Shown: positions 24,817 to 31,405 of the stretch, piece after piece
Position numbering within the stretch: position 1 is the first letter of the stretch
How the letters are laid out: the number at the start of each line of letters is the position of its first letter
IMG/VR virus record: IMGVR_UViG_3300028563_000011
Location: 46,592-110,591 of that record
Source of the DNA: a virus
DNA: 64,000 nucleotides
Reading direction: 5' to 3' (one strand)
Notes under the pieces: model-generated
What the model was told of the DNA's origin: nothing
The model's input: the letters and a program-made list of their open reading frames with translations, nothing else
Databases searched by the model: none
Position numbers and translations under genes: made by a program

Positions 24817-25579
24817 CCGGCCCCCTACGTGAGGCTAATAATTCCCGCATTGCTTGGGTCTTGTTATGTATATTTAAGTGGGCAACTAACTTTGCTTTAT
24901 GCTCCAAAGATTTAGGCTTGTTTTTAAGCTTGTTTGCGTATTTATTCCCAATATGTATATCAGTACATATTCGTTTGTAGTTATTTCTTTCTTCAACAGA
25001 AAGACTAGCTCTAAATCTTTTTAGCCCCATACTAATATTTGTCTTATGTTCTTCTGAAAGTTTACGTCCTTTTGTACGCGTATTCCCCACCAAGGAATCT
25101 GAAATTGCCTTACGCCAATTTACCAATTCTTCTTTAGTCTTATTAGACTTCGCTAATCTGAGTGCGGTCTTATGAGCATCACTCAACTTTCTACCTTTAG
25201 TATAACCCCCATTTTGTTGATTATATCTATTTCTCTCTGAGAATTTTTGTTTTGCTTCTTCAGAATGCTTAAACCCAGTAACAGATTTATCTCCACCATT
25301 CGTCAAATTACAAAGAGTGCCTGTACCTAGATTTATTCTACCGTATTTCTTTACTAATTCCCGCTCTAGTGCCAAAGCTTGAGTCTCAGTTAGTAATGTC
25401 TTCACCATCCTTACTTCAATTGATAAACCCAAATTTTTTAGTTTGGCTACTATTCGCTTATGTAAATTACTTCTACCTCCAAAGTTGGAGGCCCGGCTAC
25501 CCTTGCCTTTACCCACGTAAAAAACTTGTCCGGTATCTGGTCGAACATGCTCATACACATAAAAGTATAATGGTTCCAT
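24773..25579 (-). CDS. GIY-YIG homing endonuclease with NUMOD3 repeats
   Basis: A 268-residue free-standing mobile endonuclease. Residues 5-95 form the GIY-YIG nuclease (YFYVYEHVR, VFYVGKGKGSRA, then catalytic-type region LERELVKKYGRINLG). The rest has DNA-binding NUMOD3 repeats: GFKHSEEAKQKFSERN, GRKLSDAHKTALRLAK and GRKLSEEHKTNISMGL. Its last 44 bases overlap the portal start in another frame. Upstream lies a remnant of a portal 5' end (25586-25690). The ribosome site AAGGAG directly abuts the ATG, an odd spacing implying weak expression. Confidence 0.85.
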   Translation of the reverse strand: MEPLYFYVYEHVRPDTGQVFYVGKGKGSRASNFGGRSNLHKRIVAKLKNLGLSIEVRMVKTLLTETQALALERELVKKYGRINLGTGTLCNLTNGGDKSVTGFKHSEEAKQKFSERNRYNQQNGGYTKGRKLSDAHKTALRLAKSNKTKEELVNWRKAISDSLVGNTRTKGRKLSEEHKTNISMGLKRFRASLSVEERNNYKRICTDIHIGNKYANKLKNKPKSLEHKAKLVAHLNIHNKTQAMRELLASRRGPDGHFGSKKEERACG

Positions 25580-25585
25580 CTCCTT

Positions 25586-25690
25586 TTAATCCCCCCTTTC
25601 CCTAAAAGGCGTTGCTTTGGGCAACGGCCCAATGCGAAATAGGTTATAGATACGGGTTCCTAGAGCGTTTAAGGCGTTAGGCGTTGCCAT
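25586..25690 (-). pseudogene. Remnant of a portal gene 5' end
   Basis: A 34-codon frame from an ATG preceded by AGTTTGAA. Its residues GTRIYNLFRIGPLPKATPF align with GSRITNLFRTGPLPKATPF in the intact portal protein. The reading then ends in a stop. Codons differ at many synonymous sites, so this is not a recent duplicate but a diverged portal allele. It sits just upstream of the homing endonuclease, suggesting that the endonuclease with a new portal 5' end replaced the old one. Confidence 0.75.
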
Positions 25691-25706
25691 TTCAAACTAT
25701 ACCTTT

Positions 25707-26090
25707 TTAGGTCTTAGCTCCAGGAGCGTAACAACGTATGTAAAGCTCACCAGTTCCGTCAGAGCCCCCCCACCAAACCGCAGGTAACCCCCATTTATTA
25801 CTGGAATTTATTATAGCTCCATCAGGAACAGGCACCCATTGTCCCTTTGTTTCTTCACTACGTATCCAATAATGACCATTCCGAATGTCTTCCTCAACAA
25901 AGCGCCCATCAGCTACATCACAACACCGCTCACGACTACCAGGTATACGTTGGTCATGAAACCACTGATCCATTTCAGGGTCCCCAGAACTTACCCAGTG
26001 TCCCGGGCGGGAATGAACAACCAGACTCCCTAAAATAACCCCTAACCAAGCTATTACAGCGATGTAAGCAACAATACGTAAGATCTTCAT
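25707..26090 (-). CDS. Exported or anchored cysteine-containing protein
   Basis: A 127-residue protein. The longer frame starts at 26171, but AAGGA precedes the ATG at 26090, giving MKILRIVAYIAVIAWLGVIL, a signal anchor. The rest is extracytoplasmic in type: DQRIPGSRERCCDVADGRF, GHYWIRSEETKGQWVPVPD and ELYIRCYAPG. Proteins with a CC...W pattern like this occur in alphaproteobacteria and some phages as unannotated secreted proteins. Role unknown; lysis or envelope modification is possible. Confidence 0.55.
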   Translation of the reverse strand: MKILRIVAYIAVIAWLGVILGSLVVHSRPGHWVSSGDPEMDQWFHDQRIPGSRERCCDVADGRFVEEDIRNGHYWIRSEETKGQWVPVPDGAIINSSNKWGLPAVWWGGSDGTGELYIRCYAPGAKT

Positions 26091-26100
26091 TGAGCATTCC

Positions 26101-26322
26101 TTATATTGAAGTACCACTTTTGATTTCTTTACACTCAAGCTTTGCGTCTTTGAACGTAACAGTTGATCCAAAGATTGTCTTTATCAATTTGTTCACATCG
26201 CTCTCTAACTCTCGCTTCTGACTTTGACACATCTCTAAAGTATCATAGCCAGTCTTTGAAGACACCAAAGCATGAACTGAGTGTGGAGTAAGCATCATAA
26301 ACTGCAAGATTATAAACCACAT
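26101..26322 (-). CDS. Small exported protein
   Basis: A 73-residue protein with an N-terminal hydrophobic signal (MWFIILQFMMLTPHSVHALV) and a charged remainder containing two cysteines (EMCQSQKRELES and KLECKEIKSG). It lies in a run of four small membrane or secreted proteins (25707-27045) between terminase and portal. No family recognised. Confidence 0.5.
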   Translation of the reverse strand: MWFIILQFMMLTPHSVHALVSSKTGYDTLEMCQSQKRELESDVNKLIKTIFGSTVTFKDAKLECKEIKSGTSI

Positions 26323-26323
26323 C

Positions 26324-26818
26324 TTAGGGTTGTCCTTGTTTGACTTTGTCTTTGGGGGCTCTTACCGTAAACTTGATGTCTGGCCGGTTTACACAAACCG
26401 GCCAAGCGTATTGCAACATATTACAAGCAAAGCAAGCACTACTCCGATACGTTGCTAACCCAGGAGCAGTGCTGGGATGAAGAGTAAACACACGATTGAG
26501 TTGGTTAGGATCACCTTTAGCAGATTCTCTCCCATACACTGAAGGAAAGTAATCATAACTCCAAATAGCACCAGTCTTATCCACAATTTCTCGTGTAACA
26601 TTTCTCGGAGAAGAAGGATTACATACACGTATTGTTTGGATATCCCAAGAAATTTCAATCTCATCTCCTGGGTAAGGCTCTTCAGGAATAACCCTACCAT
26701 CCTTCCTTATGTAGGGCGGCTCCCGGTCAATTAACATGTAAACAAAAGGACCCATAAAAAGTATGGCGACAAGAGCGGGGATTAAATTACTTACAACGCG
26801 TTTCATAGACTCTCTCAT
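26324..26818 (-). CDS. Membrane-anchored extracytoplasmic protein
   Basis: A 164-residue protein with one N-terminal transmembrane helix (LIPALVAILFMGPFVYMLID). An Ig-like beta domain follows: PYPGDEIEISWDIQTIRVC, a NRVFTLHPSTAPGLATYR strand pair, and RSSACFACNMLQYAWPVC with three cysteines. Such anchored beta domains are common but unannotated in phages. It starts 4 bases inside the gene above it (ATGA-type coupling). Confidence 0.5.
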   Translation of the reverse strand: MRESMKRVVSNLIPALVAILFMGPFVYMLIDREPPYIRKDGRVIPEEPYPGDEIEISWDIQTIRVCNPSSPRNVTREIVDKTGAIWSYDYFPSVYGRESAKGDPNQLNRVFTLHPSTAPGLATYRSSACFACNMLQYAWPVCVNRPDIKFTVRAPKDKVKQGQP

Positions 26819-27045
26819 TTTGCGAGACCCCTCACAACTTTTACAAGAAAGTCATAACTTGAAATAACTGCGACTGAAATCCCTCCAAGCCAAAGTACCC
26901 AACGCCTGAACATAGCCCAAAACCAAGAAGCCTTATCGTCAGCGTCCAGTAACCTACGTACACGAGCAAGTTCTTCTGGAGCTAACGGTTCTCTGGAGTA
27001 CGTTTTTACGTAGAGGTCTTTACTTGCTTCGTCAGTCATGCCCAC
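26815..27045 (-). CDS. Small membrane protein
   Basis: A 76-residue protein with a charged N-terminal half (EPLAPEELARVRRLLDADDK) and one transmembrane helix near the C-terminus (WVLWLGGISVAVISSYDFLV). The topology would leave the N-terminus in the cytoplasm. The arrangement is like phage holin/antiholin-type partners with the neighbouring gene, but there is no specific motif. Confidence 0.5.
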   Translation of the reverse strand: MGMTDEASKDLYVKTYSREPLAPEELARVRRLLDADDKASWFWAMFRRWVLWLGGISVAVISSYDFLVKVVRGLAK

Positions 27046-27066
27046 ACCCCTTCAGTCTTTTGATAA

Positions 27067-28881
27067 TCACTTATCCGGGTGTTTAGAATCATACACCTCC
27101 CCGTCCTTGAAGACTTTAGGACCCATTCCAAGCATGAACGTAGGTTGGACTACCGGCCAGTAATTCATAACAATTGAATCTGCCAGGTTAGGTGATACCG
27201 TACCATCTGGTGATTTGTCAACTAAAAGTTTTAACCTAGAGTTCTTAGACGCAGTAGCTTGTGACAACTCTTTCTCAATCTTACGTAAAAGAGGTAGCTT
27301 AGAGTCAAGTGAGATTAACGTGTCTGGATCGTGTTTAACACCTTGTGTAACAACTTGATATGTACGAAGGAAACGGTTGCGCAATTCCCACCAAGCTTGT
27401 GCTTTTAGGTTGGCATAGAAATCTTTGTTCTTAGGTGAGTCTAGGTCACCTTCATTGACTCTTGCATTAGGGTATAACACAGATGAACCAGCATTCCATG
27501 CAATAAACTGTAATCCTTTTGGTATAATTAGCTTACCTTCACTATCTTTTTCTTCCATTAAGCGATTTGTCTCAGCTTTAACAGCGGCACCAACTCCAAT
27601 ACAATCGTACTGAAGGGATAAGGCTCCTAAACCTAAGACAGCTGCTACAGCACGTCTAGCTGTTACGCCGGGGTCTCTAGCACCCCACTCTTCCGCAAAG
27701 CGTAGGACTACCCCCTGGCGCTTAGATAGGGCATTACGGTCACCACCTTCATCAGCTACGTCTAAAGCTGCACCCCAGGGCCCACCTTCGTGCCAACCTT
27801 CAAGAGAAGTTACATTGGCATGTAAGTGAGCGTCAATTGACGCTTTCACCCACTCATTAGGTATAATGACACCAGCTAATGCTGCAGTATAGTTACGATC
27901 TACTTCTTGAGCTAAAAGATGTAGTGTACCTTTGTCTTCTGCGTTTCTTCTACGTTCAGCGTACCACTCTTCTGTTTTATCAGGGTGATCCCTCCAATCC
28001 ATAACAAGAACACGTGTTTTGCCTCTCGGTATTACAGCACCAGGGTACCAATCAATACCACCCTCACGAGTTCTATGGAATAAGTTACCAGGCCCATTAA
28101 CAGAAGACATATCAATTGGGACACGAGTAGTATCCCCTAAAGACGCTTCAATCAACTCTGGATGCTCGTAATGGCTACTCTCATCTTTCATGTAGAGAAG
28201 TGTGCGCCCACCTCTACCAATATTATCCCCAATTTCTCCTTTTATAACTGATCCGTTTGAAGGGTTAATACAACGCATAAAGGTAAGATGATCACGCGGT
28301 TCTAATCCTTGAGGTAAAAACACTTCTGGTAAACCGCGAATCATCATCCTAATCTTTTCAAAGATTGAGTCGGGATCACCCAGCTTATCCACTTTTGGTT
28401 GGGTAGCTGAGCCCCAACCAATTTGAGAGCTAGGCCAAAATAACCAAAGCCAAACTGAGAAAGCAACTCCAATCCAAGTTGCTCCCATATCTCTCGACTT
28501 TTCAATTAAGCCCGGTTGCTCATCTTTCAAACAAGAAAGAAGGAACTGTAACATTTCTACTTGCTTAGGAAACATAATAAATGGAAATCGAGTAAGCTTA
28601 CCTTCTTTACCAACATTACGTGGCTCATATAAATCAACCCAATGATTAATCCACTCTAATGAGTGTTCCTTGTAGTAAGCTTTAGCTGATTCGATAAGTT
28701 CAGGTCTAAACTCAAACTTATCCAACTGGTTTTTACGCCAAACTAAAACGCTGTCGTAATTAGGCGGCCAGTTTTCTCTTGAACAAGGCTGTGGTGGTTT
28801 AAGTTTAGTCGCACTTGCTCTTAACAGACGTTCAACACGTACTGTACGTAAAGCCTCAGATACGTCTATTAAGCCAGACAC
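27067..28881 (-). CDS. terL: Terminase large subunit
   Basis: A 604-residue packaging motor. The ATPase half has a Walker A-like EKSRDMGATWIGVAF near residue 125 and Walker B RTLLYMKDESSHYE near residue 228. The C-terminal nuclease has the first acidic residue in AALDVADEGGDRNAL near residue 369 and later LADSIVMNYWPV with the last Asp. It uses ATP to fill the prohead through the portal and cuts the concatemer. The start overlaps the end of 28869-29438 by 13 bases. The probable small subunit is at 31388-31891. Confidence 0.9.
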   Translation of the reverse strand: MSGLIDVSEALRTVRVERLLRASATKLKPPQPCSRENWPPNYDSVLVWRKNQLDKFEFRPELIESAKAYYKEHSLEWINHWVDLYEPRNVGKEGKLTRFPFIMFPKQVEMLQFLLSCLKDEQPGLIEKSRDMGATWIGVAFSVWLWLFWPSSQIGWGSATQPKVDKLGDPDSIFEKIRMMIRGLPEVFLPQGLEPRDHLTFMRCINPSNGSVIKGEIGDNIGRGGRTLLYMKDESSHYEHPELIEASLGDTTRVPIDMSSVNGPGNLFHRTREGGIDWYPGAVIPRGKTRVLVMDWRDHPDKTEEWYAERRRNAEDKGTLHLLAQEVDRNYTAALAGVIIPNEWVKASIDAHLHANVTSLEGWHEGGPWGAALDVADEGGDRNALSKRQGVVLRFAEEWGARDPGVTARRAVAAVLGLGALSLQYDCIGVGAAVKAETNRLMEEKDSEGKLIIPKGLQFIAWNAGSSVLYPNARVNEGDLDSPKNKDFYANLKAQAWWELRNRFLRTYQVVTQGVKHDPDTLISLDSKLPLLRKIEKELSQATASKNSRLKLLVDKSPDGTVSPNLADSIVMNYWPVVQPTFMLGMGPKVFKDGEVYDSKHPDK

Positions 28882-29438
28882 GAGTACCTACCTTTGATCA
28901 ACTTAAGTTGTTTTTGTAGTCTTTTAATAGTGCTTGTACGTACTGTAGCTAATGAATCATAATACCCTACATCCCTTGGCTTACCGTAATGACGAGCACC
29001 ACTAACCCGGTCTCCAGATATTGTCTCTGCTTTAGGGTAAAGACGTTTGAGTTGTCTAGCTATATCTCGAACACTACTAGAGCCAAGACCCAAAGGTTTA
29101 TCAAAAGCTGATACTGCACTTTCATTTTCTGGACTAGACTCAATACTCAAATCCTTACCTACCCATTCTACGTACAAATGCTTAGGATCTGCAACATTCA
29201 AAACAACTGAACCAACCCTTTGGTTAAATACATCCCTAATATGATAATGATCGTATTGTTCTCCTGGCTGTACAATTTCTTTATGACTAAATACAAGGTA
29301 AGGTTTAGAACCAGAAGAGGACCACTTCCCAGATTTATCTCTAGGCTCTTCCGGGTTGAAAGCTTTGTTCATTCCCTGCTGGACCTTTACCAGGTCCAGT
29401 TGAAGGTTCATGATCTGTAGTTGTGTTTGAAGGCCCAC
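28869..29438 (-). CDS. GRF-motif protein with possible acetyltransferase-like fold
   Basis: A 189-residue protein. The N-terminal leader MGLQTQLQIMNLQLDLVKVQ is followed by NKAFNPEEPRDKSGKW, identical in plan to the motif that introduces the ART-like domain of the portal. The rest has strands and a helix: VVLNVADPKHLYVEWVG, then LGLGSSSVRDIARQLKRLYP. The latter resembles the acetyl-CoA loop and helix of GNAT enzymes, but the match is weak. Likely another packaged cargo module. First gene after the long intergenic region. Confidence 0.5.
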   Translation of the reverse strand: MGLQTQLQIMNLQLDLVKVQQGMNKAFNPEEPRDKSGKWSSSGSKPYLVFSHKEIVQPGEQYDHYHIRDVFNQRVGSVVLNVADPKHLYVEWVGKDLSIESSPENESAVSAFDKPLGLGSSSVRDIARQLKRLYPKAETISGDRVSGARHYGKPRDVGYYDSLATVRTSTIKRLQKQLKLIKGRYSCLA

Positions 29439-29478
29439 AGATAAGCGTCCTTAACTTTAGGGTTTAGAAAAACACTAA

Positions 29479-29675
29479 AGAGAATTTTATTCTTCGCAAC
29501 CTTAAGCGACGTGAAGAATTTTATTCTAGATCTTCCTAGGACGAAGAGAATAATTTTCTTTTACGGGGTAAAGCATATTTGTACTTTATTACAAAAGGAT
29601 CAGCTTTTAGTGTTTTAACTTGTAAAGAGAATAATATTCTCTGGTCGCCTGGGCGAAGACGGAATAATATTCTCT
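29479..29675. repeat. Five AGAAT-W4-ATTCT palindromic boxes
   Basis: Boxes near 29479, 29515, 29545, 29626 and 29661 share a palindromic core of the type AGAATWWTATTCT. The best is AGAGAATAATATTCTCT at 29626-29642, an 8-bp perfect inverted repeat about one central base. Spacing is about 36, 30, 81 and 35 bases, three of them near three helical turns. This suggests binding of a dimeric protein, either as an operator array or origin iterons. They are not intrinsic terminators because no T run follows. Confidence 0.6.
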
Positions 29676-29757
29676 AAAGACACTTAATCAATAAATAATT
29701 CATTAATCAGTAATTTAGGCAACAAAGATTTCAGCAACACAAAGGATACCACTCACG

Positions 29758-29779
29758 CTTTTGTATTAATATACAAAAG
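29758..29779. promoter_or_regulatory. CTTTTGTAT palindrome
   Basis: Perfect 9-bp inverted repeat (CTTTTGTAT, spacer TAAT, ATACAAAAG). On neither strand is it followed by a T tract, so an operator or RNA hairpin is more likely than a terminator. It lies about 80 bases on the higher-coordinate side of the palindromic box array. Confidence 0.4.
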
Positions 29780-29891
29780 GGAAACATATTCCAATCAAAA
29801 CTACCATCCACGAAAAGTATTCTACCAACTTTAATCTTTGATTCTCACTCATACGCTCTCAAATTCTTATAGAAGGCCAAGGGCGAGTTTT

Positions 29892-29927
29892 ACAGGTCCG
29901 CCGCTAGGGGTGTGGAGGGCAACCCGT
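29892..29927 (-). ncRNA. Hairpin with the same loop motif as the tRNA-Leu leader
   Basis: On the minus strand ACGGGT pairs with ACCTGT (one G-U) around a loop that begins TGCCCTCCACACCCC. The tRNA-Leu leader has ACGGT/ACCGT around TGGCCTCCAAACCCC. Loop conserved, stem changed: this suggests a common structured element. The function is unknown. Confidence 0.4.
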
Positions 29928-30011
29928 TTTAACTTTCCTACGACGATCCTTGAGCCTTACAGACTTAGTCCATCAAGGATGGAAGCTCGATGTCACCTAA
30001 AAAGTGCGGGC

Positions 30012-30119
30012 TTATCCTATGCCGGCCCCCGCTTGCACCAAGTTGCAACCAATATTCCAGATCACAACCAGACCTCCGCTCCACTTTGAGTTCCGGAACT
30101 CATTGGTAGGGGCCACCAT
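30012..30119 (-). CDS. Possible small hydrophobic protein
   Basis: A 35-codon frame starting MVAPTNEFRNSKWSGGLVVI and ending in a hydrophobic glycine-rich stretch (NLVQAGAGIG). It begins 9 bases after the stop of the gene above it. The only ribosome-site candidate (TAGAG) is too close to the ATG. The region also folds into RNA hairpins, so it may be non-coding. Confidence 0.3.
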   Translation of the reverse strand: MVAPTNEFRNSKWSGGLVVIWNIGCNLVQAGAGIG

Positions 30120-30127
30120 CTCTAAAG

Positions 30128-30322
30128 TTACACCCAGAAAGCCCTAGGAGGGTCAACTAACGTACCATTAGCTTCAAGCACAGCAGCCCAAAAAGCCTTA
30201 GCCTCTGGGGTTTTAGATTTGCACTTTTGCATACGAGCGTGAGTAATACGATGATTTCTCGGCCAACTACGATCTTGCTTAAGGAATTCCTCAACGCTAA
30301 GAGTTGTAATATCTACGTTCAC
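30128..30322 (-). CDS. Hypothetical small protein
   Basis: A 64-residue protein. A longer frame begins at an ATG (30349), but the GTG at 30322 overlaps the stop of the preceding gene (GTGA) and has AAAGGAAG at proper spacing, so I prefer GTG. The sequence is basic and helical: TTLSVEEFLKQDRSWPRNHR, then KCKSKTPEAKAFWAAVLEAN. No family recognised. Confidence 0.55.
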   Translation of the reverse strand: MNVDITTLSVEEFLKQDRSWPRNHRITHARMQKCKSKTPEAKAFWAAVLEANGTLVDPPRAFWV

Positions 30323-30504
30323 TTGACTTCCTTTATGCTTTGCTGGCATAGGATTTCTGCTGCCTCCGCTAGAGTGTGGATGTCTACAAAGAATTGTCTT
30401 GCTATTTGTAGCATACTCCTACGAGCGTCTTCGTCAGGTTCCTTTTCTTCAACAAAAGAAGCCTCAATAATCAAAAAGGCAGCTTCGATTTCTCTAACAC
30501 TCAT
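30319..30504 (-). CDS. Hypothetical small helical protein
   Basis: A 61-residue protein. The open frame extends into tRNA-Thr, but the ATG at 30504 with GGAG upstream clears the tRNA and is the likely start. It is an acidic all-helical sequence (MSVREIEAAFLIIEASFVEE, then DARRSMLQIARQFFVDIHTL) likely forming a small helical bundle. Coupled to 30128-30322. Confidence 0.55.
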   Translation of the reverse strand: MSVREIEAAFLIIEASFVEEKEPDEDARRSMLQIARQFFVDIHTLAEAAEILCQQSIKEVK

Positions 30505-30524
30505 TTTGATGTTTCTCCATAGTG

Positions 30525-30601
30525 TGGTGCTGCTAGATAGATTCGAACTACCAACCGACTGCTTACAAGGCAGCTGCTCTACCAATTGGAGCTATAGCAG
30601 C
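30525..30601 (-). tRNA. tRNA-Thr (anticodon UGU), CCA encoded
   Basis: A clean cloverleaf on the minus strand: acceptor GCTGCTA/TAGCAGC, D-arm GCTC/GAGC with GG in the loop, anticodon stem GCTGC/GCAGT with loop CTTGTAA (anticodon UGU, reads ACA), T-loop TTCGAAT, A73 and an encoded CCA. Length 77 with CCA. It follows structured element 1 by 11 bases on the transcript. Confidence 0.95.
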
Positions 30602-30612
30602 AAAGAGTGTAA

Positions 30613-30710
30613 GACTGATAAAGCCTGCCTCGACAGCTTTTTGATCGAAGTGGCTAGATAAACTGTTTGACCGCGAGCGAGGACGGTCCAGGCCACTTAC
30701 TTTATCAGTC
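30613..30710 (-). ncRNA. Structured element 1 (paired with element 2)
   Basis: P1 is an 11-bp perfect closing stem (30613-30623 with 30700-30710). P2 is 7 bp (30648-30654 with 30692-30698). P3 is 30669-30673 with 30684-30688, with a 10-base loop that on the minus strand reads TCCTCGCTCG. The same plan with the identical P3 loop and changed but still paired stems is found at 31220-31405. Lies between the GRF-motif gene 30764-31204 and tRNA-Thr. Strand is assumed from the transcription direction. Confidence 0.65.
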
Positions 30711-30718
30711 CAACCTCA

Positions 30719-30754
30719 CTTCATCCAAAGGCGTACACCTTACTGTGGATGAAG
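30719..30754 (-). terminator. Hairpin after the 30764-31204 gene
   Basis: CTTCATCCA pairs with TGGATGAAG (9 bp) with an inner AAGG/CCTT pair, just past the stop of 30764-31204. No T tract follows on the minus strand, so it is either a processing or stabilising hairpin or a factor-dependent terminator. Confidence 0.35.
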
Positions 30755-30763
30755 CGAAGGATA

Positions 30764-31204
30764 CTACTTCTCAAAGACTTTGGGTACGTGACCTTCACGT
30801 ATCTTAGCCTTTATCTGTGATGCTAGACGCGTAGCAAGTTGCACATCATAATCTGGCCTACTCGCCCAGTACTGCATCTTATCACTTGCATGAGCAAGCT
30901 CAGTATGAGCACGTTTAGCCTTTGCAGGGTCTTCAGCTGTCTTTGCTAAGTGACTCAAGTATACATACGCTGCAAAGTGCTTAGCCCAATTTGCAGTTGG
31001 GTTAGGTTGCCTGCCTGACCAAGGGACTTTCTTACCACCCCCATACATCTGCTTATCAGAATAAACAATCCCCATACCAGGAGAAGAACTAAATCGACCA
31101 AATTTGTCATGATAAGGATCAGCTTTAGCCAAACAACCAAACAATGCTACTGACTCTCGTAAAGAGTCAATTCTCTGGGCTAGGACTTGAGTTGTATTCA
31201 CCAT
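30764..31204 (-). CDS. GRF-motif small protein between the two RNA elements
   Basis: A 146-residue protein. The leader VLAQRIDSLRESVALFG is followed by CLAKADPYHDKFGRFSSSPG, the recurrent motif, then a helical domain (WAKHFAAYVYLSHLAKTAED, AKRAHTELAHASDKMQYWA). It is the smallest free-standing member of the family. The AAGG site overlaps the end of structured element 2, which might influence its translation. No known domain. Confidence 0.55.
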   Translation of the reverse strand: MVNTTQVLAQRIDSLRESVALFGCLAKADPYHDKFGRFSSSPGMGIVYSDKQMYGGGKKVPWSGRQPNPTANWAKHFAAYVYLSHLAKTAEDPAKAKRAHTELAHASDKMQYWASRPDYDVQLATRLASQIKAKIREGHVPKVFEK

Positions 31205-31219
31205 CCTTAGTCCTTTAGG

Positions 31220-31405
31220 GAGTTAGAGGAAGACTAACAGCTGGCCCCGACCAGTTATGCCAAGTGTCAAGCTATATTCTTCAGGCCTTTCGGTGTTCCC
31301 AGTATACGTACCAAGATTGTACATAGTAACCGAGCCGGTTATCTCCCAAAGCCAACAGCGAGCGAGGACTGTCCAAGACACTTACTTTTAGTCTTCCCCT
31401 AACTC
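31220..31405 (-). ncRNA. Structured element 2
   Basis: P1 pairs 31220-31236 with 31389-31405 (16 of 17 pairs), P2 pairs 31262-31268 with 31377-31383, and P3 pairs 31355-31358 with 31369-31372. The P3 loop is the same 10 bases as in element 1. Relative to element 1, P2 GGC/GCC became GTC/GAC and P3 CCG/CGG became CAG/CTG: compensatory changes. The P1 arm lies within the last codons of the terminase small subunit gene. This copy has a longer insertion between P2 and P3. Confidence 0.65.

Larger units (their letters stand above)
29439..30127. other. Long intergenic region with palindromic boxes and hairpins
   Basis: The largest gap in the window, 689 bases. The lower-coordinate part (29470-29800) is AT-rich with five related palindromic boxes and one 9-bp palindrome. 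The upper part (29850-30110) is more GC-rich, with hairpins, including 29892-29927, and a 14-base perfect palindrome GAGTTCCGGAACTC near 30088-30101. One short reading frame (30012-30119) is the only candidate gene. It separates the tRNA-Thr/small gene group from the terminase-head block. A replication origin or late promoter region is possible. Confidence 0.6.

Noticed and set aside
29758-29779. Intrinsic terminator
   Set aside because: Strong inverted repeat, but no T tract on either strand.
30227-30661. 144-codon plus-strand frame
   Set aside because: It runs across tRNA-Thr and structured element 1 and has no ribosome site.
30613-30710. Hammerhead or twister ribozyme
   Set aside because: The required conserved cores (CUGANGA/GAAA, or the twister core) are not present.
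30613-31405. Possible CRISPR-like or direct repeat array
   Set aside because: Only two copies, different lengths, and the conserved parts are stems and a loop rather than repeat/spacer units.
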